This document shows, one piece after another, positions 1-11,440 of a stretch of 64,000 nucleotides of DNA. Source of the stretch: Sinohyriopsis cumingii. Its lineage: Eukaryota > Mollusca > Bivalvia > Unionida > Unionidae. The DNA is taken from assembly GCA_028554795.2 (NCBI GenBank), contig CM068838.1, positions 131,511,428 through 131,575,427 on the forward strand, in the 5' to 3' direction. The notes under the pieces are model-generated. The model worked only from the letters and a program-made list of their open reading frames with translations. It searched no databases and was not told the DNA's origin. The position numbers and the translations under genes were made by a program. Every line of letters starts with the position of its first letter. Positions within the stretch are counted from its first letter, which is position 1.

Positions 1-240
1 AACGAATCTGTTTTGATCACATTATTCACTTTTTGATAGTCAGTACACATGAGAAACGTATTATCTGGTTTGGGTACAAGAACAGATGGTGAACTCCAAT
101 CACCTTTACTGGGTTCTATGAAATCATTCTCCAGCAAATACAGAATTTATTTTTTCAAACATTTCTATTTGAGAGAGTTTAACCTATATGGATGCTGTTT
201 CAAAGGTGTGGATTCTACAATTTCATCGTCATGGTAGATT
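1..240 (-). pseudogene. Reverse transcriptase fragment (N-terminal part)
   Basis: The minus strand encodes a recognisable gypsy RT start: the segment NDFIEPSKGDWSSPSVLVPK followed by PDNTF and a DYQKVNN motif, matching the conserved 'I.PS.SPW.SP.VLV.KKDG..R.CVDYR.LN' block. It continues off the left edge. The stretch upstream (412-215) reads as the linker after the integrase and contains the 'GLTNIRNSEIINYLNQK' segment. Frameshifts and stops interrupt it. Confidence 0.75.
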
Positions 241-609
241 TTATTTCTTCGTATAGGATCATCTGGAACAAGTGCTCAGATTCAAGGAATAGCTGTTTTT
301 TTACTTCATTATTTTCTTGCTGCTGAAAATAGGAACGTTTCTGGTTCAGATAATTAATAATTTCTGAATTCCTAATATTGGTTAGACCAAATACACTACA
401 GTCCGACTGCATTCCATCGCTTTAATCTTCACTGTTTGGGACAAGTGTAACTAAATTGACTCCATGATTAAAACGGCAATTTCTATCAACATACTCCATT
501 AGCATATTTATATGGCAAAGTTGTTTTTGTTGTCGCCCCTCCCCTCAAGAAGTATTAATAATATAATTTCAATCACTTACTTTCTTTTCAACTGTGTATG
601 ACCCGTAGT

Positions 610-1490
610 ACTTAAATTAAAGAGGATTTTGAGGTAAGGGGCAAGAGAGTAAGAACTCCATCACCAGGCTGAAAACTAATTTCCTCGGTGTTTTTGACAT
701 ATCTTAATTTCATTTCTGCCTAAGAAGTGTGCAGATTAATCCACAAGCCTTTCACGACTTCTATTTAAAACTAGAAATATATTCGAGAAGATTAATTTCA
801 GTATCTTCATTTGAAAGAAGTTTCTCTTTTAATAACTTCGGTGGTCCTCGGACAGTGTGTCCTAAAACTAGTTCAAAGGTAGTAAATCCTAAAACTTCTT
901 GTACTTATTCCCTAACAACAAATATCAGTAAATGAACATATTCGTCGCAATCTTTTTCGGTATCTAAACAATAAGACCGAATCATATTTTTCCAAATTTG
1001 ATGAAATATTTCTAAATCCCGCTGTTTTTCAGACAGAAGACTTAAATTGCTGAATGCCTAGTTCATACATAACTTGCTGGAAAATTCCAGACATAAAATT
1101 TGACTCCTGGTCTGATTGGACAGATTTCGATAGACCAAATCTGAGTATAAACTTTATCAAAGCTTTTATTATTATTGTAGTTTTAATATTTCTCAAAGGA
1201 AATGCCTCTGGGAATCTTGTTGGTTGACGTACAATTATAGTCAACAAGTGTTGGTTACCTGACTTGGTCTTAGGTAAGAGACCGAGAGTCTACAATTATT
1301 CTGGTCAATGGTTCGTCAAATGCAGGAATAGGTTGCAGATGAGCCTTAGGTATCTTCTGATTGGCTTTTCCTACCATTTGACAAGTATGACAAGATCTAC
1401 AGTATTTACAAACATCACTTTTGATTTTTGGTCAATAAAAGTGAGTCAAGATCTTGTGATAAGTCTTATCAATCCCTAAATGACAAGCCA
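610..1490 (-). pseudogene. Retrotransposon integrase fragment
   Basis: Minus-strand frames encode a zinc-binding region ending in CRSCHTCQMVGK, the first catalytic Asp region (VDSVGPLPKTKSGNQHLL), the longest open piece at 1247-1029 with the second Asp in VQSDQESNF, and a C-terminal part with the expected Glu in LEIFHQ. At least two frameshifts separate the parts. The sequence runs on towards the reverse transcriptase at lower coordinates, which defines the INT-before-RT order. A second fragment of the same family is at 17.1-17.8 kb. Confidence 0.8.
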
Positions 1491-1899
1491 ACGGAGTCTC
1501 TCGGGCTAAACAAAGAATATCCTGTCTATTCGACCTCACGTAGTCACTGTTTTCTCAAAGGACCTAATTTTAACAACAAAAAAAACAAACAGGTACGTAT
1601 GTGGCTTTAGATTTGCAAATAACCATCTGAAACGACCTCGGGATTTGTATCCTTTTCGTCGACAAGTGACTGTCGTTAGTCACCCTGATTAGAATAAAGA
1701 GAATGAGTAGTAAAAGGATGACCATTGTGATCAATTCTATTTGATCGATCCATACCAGAGCAAAAGTGACCTCATCAAAAACCTGACCAATACATGTGTC
1801 AGCTGGAGGAGTAATTTCTGATAAACATCATTCTCAAAAGCATTCTTGGCATATCTCTAGTAACTGCACATGCAGGGTATAAATCAGGGATTTCTTTTT

Positions 1900-2290
1900 C
1901 CATATGATCGACTTTCTGATCCAAGCAGGTTTTGTCAGTTACAAGTATTTTGACCACACTCTCCAGCTAGGTCACTGCCTAGTAATAAACGAATACCCTC
2001 GATGAGTAAAGACAATACGTTTCCGACTGTATCTGGTCCAAAGACTAAGTCTGATGACAAATTTACACAATGGGGAATAACATTTACAAACTGCACTTCC
2101 GAATAGGAACACTTTAATTAAAAGACAACTTCTCAGAAAAATGTAAAGTATCTGATAATAAAAGAATCTGAGAAGCTCCGTGTTCTTTAAAGTTTTAATA
2201 AGGATATGATTGGCAAAGTCAACCATGTTTGATATAGAACCTTTCGACATCAATGGTTCATATTTCTCCATAATAAAACCAAATGTATTG
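1900..2290 (-). pseudogene. Retrotransposon aspartic protease fragment
   Basis: In one minus-strand frame the segment GASQILLLSDTL is visible near 2130-2190, where retroviral-type proteases have D-[ST]-G-A. Here the two residues before Gly-Ala read Glu-His, so the catalytic Asp is lost. Downstream residues resemble the rest of a retropepsin but are broken by stops and a frame change. It lies between gag and integrase of the same decayed element. Confidence 0.55.
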
Positions 2291-2539
2291 CTCTCAATAC
2301 ATGACCGTGACCTTAACCTTTCAGAAATAAGAGCATTTGGAACATGTCTGTCTTAATTCTGTTGTGTCATTTTAAATCTATAGCAATCAAAATATCGTGT
2401 CCTTTCCTCTTGCAATAGTTGCAAGTTGGAAGAGATAAGGGTTTCAGAAACTTGATTCTTAAAAGTTGTGTCAGACTGAGATTTAAGAGAGCTCGTATTA
2501 GGCTAAAATACATTTTTTACCAGAAGACTCCTGAGTGGA

Positions 2540-2723
2540 AGACTTAATGACAAAATTAACTTTGTAGGTTAAGGAATAATCGTCAGCGTACGAGCAGCAT
2601 TTACTAATGTTTCGACCTTGTACTCATCAAGGTATGCCTCACAATGGACGCAGTTCTTGAACTCTTCAACTATCATGAGTTGTCTGGGGTTATCACAATA
2701 TTTATTAGCCTTTCTAGAAGAGC
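2540..2723 (-). pseudogene. gag fragment, C-terminal side
   Basis: The minus strand reads RQLMIVEEFKNC and YLDEYKVETLVNAARTL, matching the C-terminal capsid segment of gypsy-type gag proteins. It is the continuation of the gag frame at 3994-4868 and is separated from it only by the solo LTR at 2729-3988. Confidence 0.6.
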
Positions 2724-2728
2724 ACCAC

Positions 2729-3988
2729 TGTTATTTATATTTAATTGAATTGTTCGTTTGTTAGCTTTGAAGAAGAATTTTTTTTTTATTTCATTACATG
2801 CTATTGTAATGTAACTTTGTATGCTGGACCTGACCTTGTCCAAAGTTGAATTCATTTCTGCTTCACCTGTCTGACTTTTTATTTCATTTTATGTCAACAA
2901 CTAATACATAGCTAAATTATTCTCTCTTTTTACGGGCTTAACATGAGAAGTAAATATGATTTTTTGGTTAGGGTATTGGAACTTCCTAAGTGAATTTAAC
3001 AGGTTGTGGTTTTTGATTTTGTAAACATCAGGATCATTCTAGAAGTTTGTTTTTCATTAGGTAATGGTTTTTCTTTTTAGAAAATGCTAATTGTAAACTG
3101 AAGTCAAGTAGAGAACTATGTAATCTTGTAATTGTTAGGACTTGGTCATTCGTGCTTTAACGTCTAGCACTTTTAAGTTGTATTTATGTTGTGACCAGGA
3201 GTTTTGGGCCGGAATCTTTTTTTGTTCAAATTATTGAATTAAAGTGATTGTTTTCTCTGAAAATACAAAAGTGCTCTGATAAAATTCTTGGATAAAGACA
3301 TTCACTAGAATGTATAGCATATTCAAACCTGGAATTATATTACTGTGATTCAACAAAAGACTGATGATATATCAACACTTCAATAGCTACCGACCGCTCC
3401 GGTGGCCTAGTGGTTAGAGCGTCTGCCTCGGATGCGGGAGGTCGTGGGCTGGACCCCTGGCAGAGTCATATAAAAGACTTACAAAAAGGATACTAACAGC
3501 TGCCTCGCTTGGCGCTCAGTATTAAGAGGTTAGTGTTTGGACTGGTTGGCCTGGTGTCAGGATAATATCACTGGGTGGGACATCATGCTACATGTCTGCG
3601 GCATGATGCCCCAGTGCTAGGCATCACTATAAAATGTCACACTACAGACATCGTAGCGATATGACTGAAAAATTGTTAAAGTTACATTAAAAGTCCAAAT
3701 CACACACACACACACACTCAATAGCTGTCACAGACACGTAATCGACTTCAGTTTTTGGATATTTTCTTGACTTTTACTGAATTTTATTCAGGACTTTAAA
3801 TTACTTGGTCTTGTGTCTGTAATTCTTGGATTATTTTGGGATTTAATTCGCAATACCGTAAATTGTTTTCTTTTTCTTCTCATTTTCATTGTATACTAGT
3901 GAGAGAAAAAAATATTTGTTAAATTTAACAAATCTTGTTGTCTTTCACTTTTTTCTATTAGTTATTTTGAGAGCATAGACTCGTAACA
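2729..3988 (+). mobile_element. Solo LTR (contains a nested SINE), 5-bp target duplication
   Basis: The unit starts TGTTATTTATA and ends CGTAACA, giving TGTTA/TAACA ends. It is flanked on both sides by ACCAC (2724-2728 and 3989-3993), a perfect 5-bp target-site duplication. Related copies lie near 16.0-16.7, 22.2-23.15 and 27.1-27.97 kb, all in the same orientation, with an AATAAA-like signal in the 3' third of the better ones. The insertion point is inside the gag of the opposite-strand element. A SINE (3391-3718) sits inside the LTR, so three insertion events are stacked. Confidence 0.85.
3391..3718 (+). mobile_element. tRNA-derived SINE with (CA)n tail
   Basis: The 5' end has an A-box-like GTGGCCTAGTGGTTAGAGCG and a decayed B-box, followed by a body containing GTCAGGATAATATCACTGGG and GACATCGTAGCGATATGACTG, and ends in a short (CA)n. 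The same body occurs at 40330-40625 and, reversed, at 25627-25931. This SINE type is widespread in molluscan genomes; the exact family name is not assigned. Confidence 0.85.
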
Positions 3989-3993
3989 ACCAC

Positions 3994-4868
3994 CTATTAA
4001 ATAATTGCCCTTTTCTCTTGAAAATTCGAGATGGATTTATCTAGTTTCCTTATTATAGTTCCAAAAACTTTGTTTAGATGCAAAATGTACCAACACATAA
4101 CCCTATGAGATACATCCTTTAGGCAGATCATAATCAGCACTTTGTCGTACCGACAGGGAAATATAGATGTCACGAGCTTTGCCAATAAGTGTATGCTGAA
4201 AATTTGAAATGGCCGAGAGAGCATTGGCCATCTCAAGTTTTCAGCATTTATTTTTTTCAAAATGAGGAATTATTTCTCTACTTGTTTTTTTAAAAGGGTA
4301 CGAACATAATATGTTTAGTAATATCAAAACCCGAGGATTTGTGTAACGTTGGGGAGTGTTTTCCACTTGCCAGCTCTAATTCTTTAAATCTAAACTGAAA
4401 TTACTTTTCTTTCTTTACTAGTTTGTCTCTGTATTTCTCTAACTTCTTTTCACATTCATTTGCATTAGCCTGTCTTTTCTTTCTGTTTCGTCATTCTTCA
4501 ACTGCAATTGTATTCCTCTCCTCTTTTTTCTTTTTCCAGTTGCAATTGATTTTCTTCTTTCTGTAACTAATTACGCCTATCTCTTTCTTCTTTCTGAAGC
4601 TCAAGATTTCGTAACTCAAATTTATTCTTGTATTTCAATTTCATCTTCAATTCCATAAATTCCATATTAGAGGCAGATGAAGACTTACTAATCAGAACCT
4701 AAATCACTTTTATCCACCACCACCACCACCAGAAAAAATGTATACTGAACCAAAATAGTTTTTGTTACTTGCTTCGTAAAAGAAGCCTTCACCTCAGAAA
4801 GATCATACTGTCTGGCAAGCTGGAGCAATTCAGCCTTTAAAATAAAGTTCTCCACTTCAGATGACATT
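3994..4868 (-). pseudogene. gag fragment, N-terminal side
   Basis: The minus strand starts with MSSEVENFILKAELLQLARQ at 4868, followed by a Lys/Glu-rich coiled-coil segment (ELKMKLKYKNKFELRNLELQ) and then a capsid-like stretch including GKARDIYISLSV and HLEFSREKG. These match the layout of Ty3/gypsy gag proteins in which a short N-terminal helix and coiled coil precede capsid. Several stops and frameshifts are present. The frame resumes on the other side of the solo LTR at 2723. Confidence 0.65.
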
Positions 4869-6190
4869 GTTAAAGCTTGCTGGTTTCACAACAGAGTTCT
4901 CAAATATGAAATATACTGGAACTTAGACAATTCCAAAACAAAGTAAATTTAACTTTTAAAAGCAAAGTTTTCTTAAATATTTTAGAGAAAATAGTATCCC
5001 CTGCACAAGCCTTCGCTTTTCAATCGTGACTCTAGGGCCTTAAACAAAATAATAGAAAAGAGCCAAAACCAACACGTCTTTTTAACATTAAACAAATACT
5101 TTATTTCTCATGAATATAAAGCGAAAATATAAAACAAAAGAATTAAATCCCAAATAGTCATAGAATTACTGACACAATTCTTAATGAATAAAGTTCTGAA
5201 TAATCTTTAGCGGCATTCCGAATAATTCATACTGCTGAAGTGTTGTTGTGCCTGTAGGGGCCGATAGTCTCTTATGTACTAATGTTCTAATGGCCTGAGT
5301 TGTGATGAGGCGCCAACAATCTTTTGCTGAATCAAAATAATATAATCCAAGGTTCCTTATTTGAATTCACTATATTTCCCAGTTAATGTCTCTTTACAAG
5401 AATAGTATAGAGTACTTTGTACTTCCAGAGAAAAATAAATAATTTCACTCAAATCAAACTTTGAATAAACCAGTATAAGTGATTTCAGTCCAGATATAAT
5501 CGCAGGAATAAATAATTTTCCAGTAAACAAGATTGTAAAAAAAACTAAGACACAAAAGAAGAATCATGATGAGCGCCAAACGTTCATTTCTAGAAAATTC
5601 TTATAATTAGAAGGTCTGTTACTAAAATTGTAATAAAGAAAATGTAACCAAAATGCCCTAGACTCAGATCAAGATAAATATGTTTACTCCTATTAACAAT
5701 AATCCTAATATTAAATCCACACTGATAGAGAAATAATTAGCTATGTATTAGTTGTTTACAGCGTTAAAAATTCAATGATTCTGGTCAGGTGGACAATGAA
5801 CTTAATTTTGGTCAAGGTCGGTTAAAATCTACAATTTTACATAGCCCATAGCATATAATAAATTTAAAAACACCTAACAAACAACGCAAATAAAATATAA
5901 ATATGCATATAACAATTGATATAAATCACATTAGTGAAGACCTACAGCCAAAACAGCATGAAAAACTTGTAGCGTTTTACGAGCATTATTACAAACGAAT
6001 CCTATTGTTTCAAGCTTTCATACTTGCTTTATCGCCTCATGTTTGTTTTTTTTTGTTTTTTTGGGGGGGGAGATGCTGGTAGTAGTTCCCTTTGTACTGA
6101 AAATCACCGGGGCCACTTCTCTTGGCATCATGCTGTAACCGTTTTGGGTGAATATTTATGGCGTTGGAATTGCAACGCAAGCTTGTTTTT
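4869..6190. other. AT-rich host sequence, no gene recognised
   Basis: I see no convincing coding signature. The first few hundred bases could include the 5' end of the minus-strand retrotransposon, but no LTR pair was found. A short G-run lies at about 6062-6069. Confidence 0.4.
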
Positions 6191-7380
6191 TTTTTTAAAA
6201 AAAGAAGCTTAAACGAAAAATTCTGAAATAAAAGTCTAATACATTGATGAACTGCGCGTTGTAGATATTATCAAAGACCGACGTTGCTTTCCCGATATTA
6301 GAACATGTATGCTGCAAAATGTCAGAAGCACAAAGAAAAAAAAGGCAGCGGCGATTATTGTACGATGCCGCTCGTGTTAAAGTCTGAGCAACCATGTCTG
6401 TCGTATTCTTCTTCTAGAATATTAAGAGCTCGCTCTCATTCAATGGCTATTTTAGCGTAACAGTGAAAATGCTCTTTGGATGTGTTTGCTAGTTTCCAGG
6501 TGATCTTAATCGCTTCTCACGGAAATTCATCAAATCCATGTTGCACTCTTCAAGTCATCAAAATCTATGTTTTAGCGAAAAGACTAAGATGCCATCAAAG
6601 CTGGTTTTGACAAAATCGTAGATAGATTTATTGTGACCATGTTGGTTGTATTATTTTCCTAGCTTGCAGCAGCTAATTCTAGGGCAATATCGGCATAAAA
6701 TGTGCCCTGTGCTTTTCTTTTGGCAACTTATACATCATCTTGAGAGCGCTCTTGACAAACATGTCGGTGATATTAAAACTATTAATAGATGCTATGATTT
6801 CGAAGACGTCTTGGAGACACCATTTCTGTGCAAACTTTACTAGGACGGCATCTTTTGAGTACCAATTGTATGTAATTATACAGTATTCTTTTGTTGAAAT
6901 GTTGATACACGTTGTCTTAGTTTTGATTCGGCGATCGGAATTGTTTTGCCAAAACACGATTCACAAGCGACTAATTGAAAGTGATCTTGACTATTTTCCT
7001 AGGCAAAACGCCGAGCAGTTTTTGTCTGGACACTTTCTGGCAATAACGTCGATGGCGTCAGAAATATCTTGTGGCTGTGTTCTCATCCAGGTCTTTATTT
7101 AGAAATGCGATAAAATCTGCTTCGCTAGATTCGCCAAAGTCATAATCACTAAAGAAATCCAACGATGCCAATGACGACAGGATCATTTACATATCTGCCG
7201 TAATCTCCACCGTGAAAGATCGTGTCATTGTCATAGCCAAATCCATGTAGTTGTTCTAGCGAACACTTGCGAAAAACGATGTCACTCAGCAGGTCGTATG
7301 AAGCTACCAGCCCTGATAATATTTCCTATATATAATCTTCTAGCAACTTGCCTAAATCTCAATCCACGGGACGTTTCAAT
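6190..7380 (-). pseudogene. Unassigned decayed coding region
   Basis: Several minus-strand stretches look like coding sequence broken by stops and frame changes. From right to left they include SYDLLSDIVFRKCSLEQLHG and FGYDNDTIFHGGDYGRYVND (about 7330-7150), DFGESSEADFIAFLNKDL (about 7150-7080), a 92-codon open frame at 6957-6679 with FEIIASINSFNITDMFVKSA, and ITWKLANTSKEHFHCYAKIA then LNILEEEYDRHGCSDFNTSG (about 6520-6360). I recognise no family. The amino-acid mix and consistent strand favour a relic of one gene, host or mobile. Confidence 0.35.
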
Positions 7381-7599
7381 TTCAAACGAAGAATTCATTG
7401 CAGTAGACCACATTTCCAGTTAGAGATCTGAGTAATCGGATATATAGGTAACATAAATTCTCAACCTCTAAGTGGTAGTATGATATAATAGAGCTATTGG
7501 GTGCAAGGTACGTGATCCCCCTTGACCGACATAGCCTTTCGTTTAGCAAAATTCGTAGACCATTACCCATGGCCTGATCGCTGTGACCCAAGTCGGGCG

Positions 7600-8560
7600 A
7601 TCCTTACATACGCCTCAGATAAGGTATACGAAGGTTGTACATCGAAAAGCGAGGACGGGCAGGAATGATTATATAGCTTGTGCTCGAAGCCCACTTTACC
7701 ATACTACTGTCATTACTCGAACTTTTTATAAATTAGATTTCTTTAGTTAGCAACATATGAAAACAGAAATCTGCATAAATCAAAGGATACAAATATTGTA
7801 ATAAACCAGAATTTGTGCATTTTGGTATTTACGTACCCGTTTATAGTTTTGTTTGATTTGAGTAAGTATTTGTTGATTATGGGTAGTCGGTGTTTGAAAG
7901 ATATTTCTCAACCAGAGTAATTAGCCCATTTCTTGAAGCAGACGTTATAATTTACTGTATTTACGAGCCTTTATGATGAAATCAGTTTCGTAAAATAGAC
8001 CCTTCCTAATTTCTATACATAGGGAATTATCTGCGTATTTTTAGGTATAGGTGCTAAGTAATTTGATATAGGAATAAGTAATTCTTTGCATTGTGTGCTT
8101 TTATCGTATTTTGTATTTCATGTTAATATTCGGCTCGAAAAGGTTTACTGAAAATCATGCAACTGTGAACAAGAAAAATACCGTGCAAATGTGCATTGAG
8201 AGATTCGAGATGTCTGATCGTTAGGTGATTAGAAATAGATGAATACTATTTGCGCCTTTTAAGAATCTTTCATTCGACAACGACTGTTGGCTTTAGGTCT
8301 TTGGAATTAAGGGAAAACACGGACTATTAAACCACTTGCGCTCGATATGAGACCCATTACATGTAACAATATATACATGGAACAAGGTATACTTTTTTTA
8401 CTCATGTTACTATGCTCTTTTTTCCTTTCAAATACCCACATTTTATCCTCAATTAATTATGTTATGATGGTTTGTTCCTATCTATAGGACAGAAGTAAAT
8501 GACTGAAAAATGAGACCCAAATTCAAACTTTAATTTGGATAAATGCGGAATAATTGTGTC
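7600..8560. other. No gene recognised (possible intron of the HSPA12-like gene)
   Basis: AT-rich sequence without coding character. If the exon at 8568-8882 belongs to a working gene, this is its first coding intron, but no second exon was found to the left within the window. Confidence 0.35.
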
Positions 8561-8567
8561 CAGTTAC

Positions 8568-8882
8568 CTCTCTCTCATGTAATCTCATCTTAAATCTTCT
8601 GAAAAAGTACCAGTCAGTATGCTTCCCCTCCATGCACAGATCAGCATATTTGTCCTCCGCCTCATATCCGAAACTATTAAATTTCCCATCTTTATCCAGT
8701 AGAAGACACGTGGGTGTCTTGGAAGAAATCAGGTTCTGCTTGCCACCGTTCCATGTCTGAGGAGCGCTTATCTTTGTGGGGTCCTTTTCAAATTCGTGCT
8801 TAAATTGGAATGCGATTCCAGAGTAGGCTGTGCCAAAGTCTATAGCTGCTACGATCATAGGTGTGTCCTTTTTGAATGCCAT
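8568..8882 (-). CDS. HSPA12-like Hsp70 family protein, first coding exon
   Basis: The exon encodes about 105 residues starting MAFKKDTPMIVAAIDFGTAY. The AAIDFGTAYSGIAF segment is the first phosphate-binding loop of the actin/Hsp70 ATPase fold, and the following text (WNGGKQNLISSKTPTCLLLD, FNSFGYEAEDKY, WYFFRRFKMRL) is characteristic of the HSPA12A/B subfamily. A GT donor follows codon 105 (GAG|GTAACT on the minus strand) in phase 0, and an AG acceptor lies a few bases before the ATG, so this is an internal exon carrying the start codon. HSPA12 proteins are normally over 600 residues; no further exon was found downstream within 8.5 kb, so it may be a long-intron gene continuing off the window or an isolated duplicate. 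The frame is intact. Confidence 0.85.
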
Positions 8883-8889
8883 CTTTGTA

Positions 8890-9925
8890 CCTATGAAGAA
8901 CGAACAAAAATGATTTAGTCAATGTACGTTTTAGCCTTGTGTTTTAAGGAGGTGGGATAGGTTACTTATTAGCGTCATACTAAATGAAACCTTTGCACGA
9001 TGAAAGGAGATGGTATAGAAACTAAATAATGAACCTCGACTTTCATATAGGTTTACATTTAGTCCGAAATCAGCGAGCCGGATTAAGATTACATCTTTTA
9101 TAAACGTTTGGTTTTTTCGTCATGTTCTTGAGACAATGGTTGATATAAAAGTTGTGGAATAATCACAAGGAAGCTATACACTAAACGTAAAAGAGATAAG
9201 AAGATTTGGATGTCGAAAGGTGATCGTCAGGTAGTCTTCAAAACATAAATGTTATAATACAACTAAAACATTACAATCCCCCGGATGACGATAAAGAAAT
9301 GAGGATTACAAAGAGGAATACATAAAACTATAGAATATACAGGCGGTCTCAATTAGTAACGTAATAACAAACGGTACACAAAAGAATAATAAGCCAATAA
9401 AAGATTGTCGACTCCGAAAGATGTGTTAACTATCCTAGTACAAGCATTGCGGGTATGGATGAAATATATATGCTGGGACGCCGACTCAGTCGTGCTTCTT
9501 TTTGACATTTTTTAACCCTAAGCCAGCCAGCCATCCTCCCATTCAACAATTTTTTTGTTTGCTTGAAACATCGTACGCCACCACCCACCTATTGTTGTTT
9601 ATATACTTTTCATTGTTTCCCCAACCTTTCCCCCATACCGGCAACTGCAATGCACCAAAGTTATTTACAAACATCATAGGCCAAGAAAGCTGACAATTAA
9701 AAAGATAACCATAAATATTAATCGAAAAACGACAGACGTAAATATAGAGCATTTTGGTATATTTGCTGTTATATTTTATGTTCTTATACGTCATGTTTAC
9801 GTTCATTTGGAAGGGTTTATCTTCCTAATTCTTGCGCAATTCATTTTAAAATTGTTGAGTTTTACATGTAGCTGGCACCATTCAGTCACTATTTTGCTGA
9901 GGTGCTATGTAATGCTATACATAGC
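8890..9925. other. Upstream region of the HSPA12-like exon, nothing recognised
   Basis: AT-rich sequence with no persuasive open frame. It would contain the 5' intron and upstream exon or promoter of the minus-strand gene, but no specific site can be called. Confidence 0.3.

Positions 9926-9929
<4 letters not shown>

Positions 9930-9962
<33 letters not shown>
9930..9962 (+). repeat. (CA)n microsatellite
   Basis: About 16 CA units in uninterrupted array. Confidence 0.95.
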
Positions 9963-9963
<1 letters not shown>

Positions 9964-9966
<3 letters not shown>

Positions 9967-10100
9967 TAATACAAATAATACTATTATACTGGTTAGAGAA
10001 TTTTTAATTCGTACTCTACGGAGATTAGAACCCAGGTCCGCGGGTAAACGGCACCCATCGCCTTGCCTGCACACACGAGCCCATATTTCCTCACGACATA
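9964..10100 (-). mobile_element. tRNA-derived SINE fragment, copy 1
   Basis: On the minus strand the segment GGTTCTAATCTCCGTAGAG preceded by GGTGCCGTTTACCCGCGGAC resembles the B-box half of a tRNA. A close second copy lies at 10349-10480, where the B-box reads GGTTCGAATCTCC, and a short 5' piece recurs near 15955-15990. The unit is bounded on the left by an AATAATACTA-rich segment shared by both copies. Confidence 0.55.
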
Positions 10101-10348
10101 GCAAACATCACCAAGAAATGATATTACTCAGTCAGTGTTATATGCACTCGTGCGTAGCAGATACATTTGCATGACGACCTAGTAATTAATTCTCATGTAT
10201 TTACCTAGTTTTTCCGGATTCCTATGAAAGAAATCAAGGTAAAGAGAATTAATTATAGAGAATTATAAATATACACCAGACAGAACGGAAAGTGTTATCC
10301 CTGGATTCATATAGAAGAATGCTTGATAATAGTAGGCAGAATTAATAT

Positions 10349-10480
10349 TTTAATACAAATAATACTACAATAATACAGGTTATGAAAGGTTTTAATTCGT
10401 ACTCTACGGAGATTCGAACCCAGGTCCGCGGGTAAACGGCACCCATCGCCTTGCCTGTACACACGAGTGCATATAACACC
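10349..10480 (-). mobile_element. tRNA-derived SINE fragment, copy 2
   Basis: Repeats the 9964-10100 unit about 385 bp further on, with an intact B-box consensus (GGTTCGAATCTCC, minus strand). The pair may reflect two insertions or a local duplication. Confidence 0.55.
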
Positions 10481-11241
10481 GATTGAGTAACATCATTTAT
10501 GTGGGGATTTTTGTGTTGTTTTTTTTGCGGGGGGGGGGGGCACCAGACAGATGCCCCTCCTATTTCAATAAAAATATATAAAGTATTTTAAGTTTATGTG
10601 TTTCCCCCTCAGATATGTTGTATGTTCTATTTATAAAGAATTTTGTATCAAAAATTTTAATTTGAGTTTTTGATGGGGTATTTATTTTTCCCTAGTGTTA
10701 TCTAAAGAGTTGTTCGTCCGAGCCTGGTTTTATTCACCTTGCTCAATGTCCCTTCCCTTGTAATTTTTGTGACCTTTGCTAGAGGTCTCCTAAGTCTCAG
10801 TGTTTGCTATGTGTATTAATGCTATATTGTGTGTATGCTATATTTTCTGTATGTTTGAGACAGCAAGCATAAGTCAATTTTTTTTCTTTCCCAGTTGTCT
10901 TATTTCAATTCTTTGGATTTAAAATCCATTACAATATATTTTATGCTATTTTCCGTTAATTTATTTTCAATTTAAAATTTTGGCGATCGGAACGGTGTGA
11001 TATTTTAGGTTATGAAATTTTTTTAAAATAAAAATTCTATTGTTTTATTCGAGTGGTAATATGTGTCGTTCCTCTCAATACGTGCTAAAGAAGGAAACAG
11101 GTAGGCTGTGCTCGATTCAAGGTCCACACTTTTTTATTCCTTGTATTTCTCCCGAATCGAGTTAGGCCTCCTTTGATTATTTAAACTATTTCTTTAGAAA
11201 ATTCCAAAAATTGTATAATCACTACAAGATTGTAGGTTGGT

Positions 11242-11440
11242 CAACCATACAGTGCGGGAGCTGTATGGTTGGAGAAAGAGAGAAGAGTCAGTGGGGTTCT
11301 ACTGTATTTGTGTTTGTGTTTGGTCTGTTTATGTTCTATATGGGGTGTTTTTCCAAGACTCTTTCATAGGCCTGTCCACTTCGCGTAGCGCCCTGTGACA
11401 TAGATCCATGATGGCATCGCCTTGTACTTTCCCCATATAG
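11242..11440 (-). other. Conserved structured segment in LINE 3' region, copy 1
   Basis: Two stems are visible. The first pairs CAACCATACAG (11242-11252) with CTGTATGGTTG (11261-11271), 11 bp with an 8-nt loop. The second pairs CTATATGGGG (11336-11345) with CCCCATATAG (11431-11440). Both occur in copy 2; the second has changed on both sides so that pairing is kept. Confidence 0.65.

Larger units (their letters stand above)
1..4868 (-). mobile_element. Decayed Ty3/gypsy-like LTR retrotransposon, Gmr1-like domain order
   Basis: Read on the minus strand from right to left this stretch gives gag (about 4868-3994, then 2723-2540), protease (about 2290-1900), integrase (about 1490-610) and the start of reverse transcriptase (about 240 to 1, running off the window). 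The integrase comes before the reverse transcriptase. That order is typical of Ty1/copia and, within Ty3/gypsy-type elements, of the Gmr1 group; the protein signatures here are of gypsy type. All domains carry stops and frameshifts, so the copy is dead. A solo LTR in the opposite orientation (2729-3988) splits gag. No matching LTRs of this element were identified at its own ends. Confidence 0.75.

Noticed and set aside
3391-3470. tRNA gene (A- and B-box-like sequence), also at 25860-25931 and 40330-40410
   Set aside because: The tRNA-like part continues into a shared 250-bp SINE body in all three places and cannot fold into a full cloverleaf with acceptor stem as a stand-alone gene.
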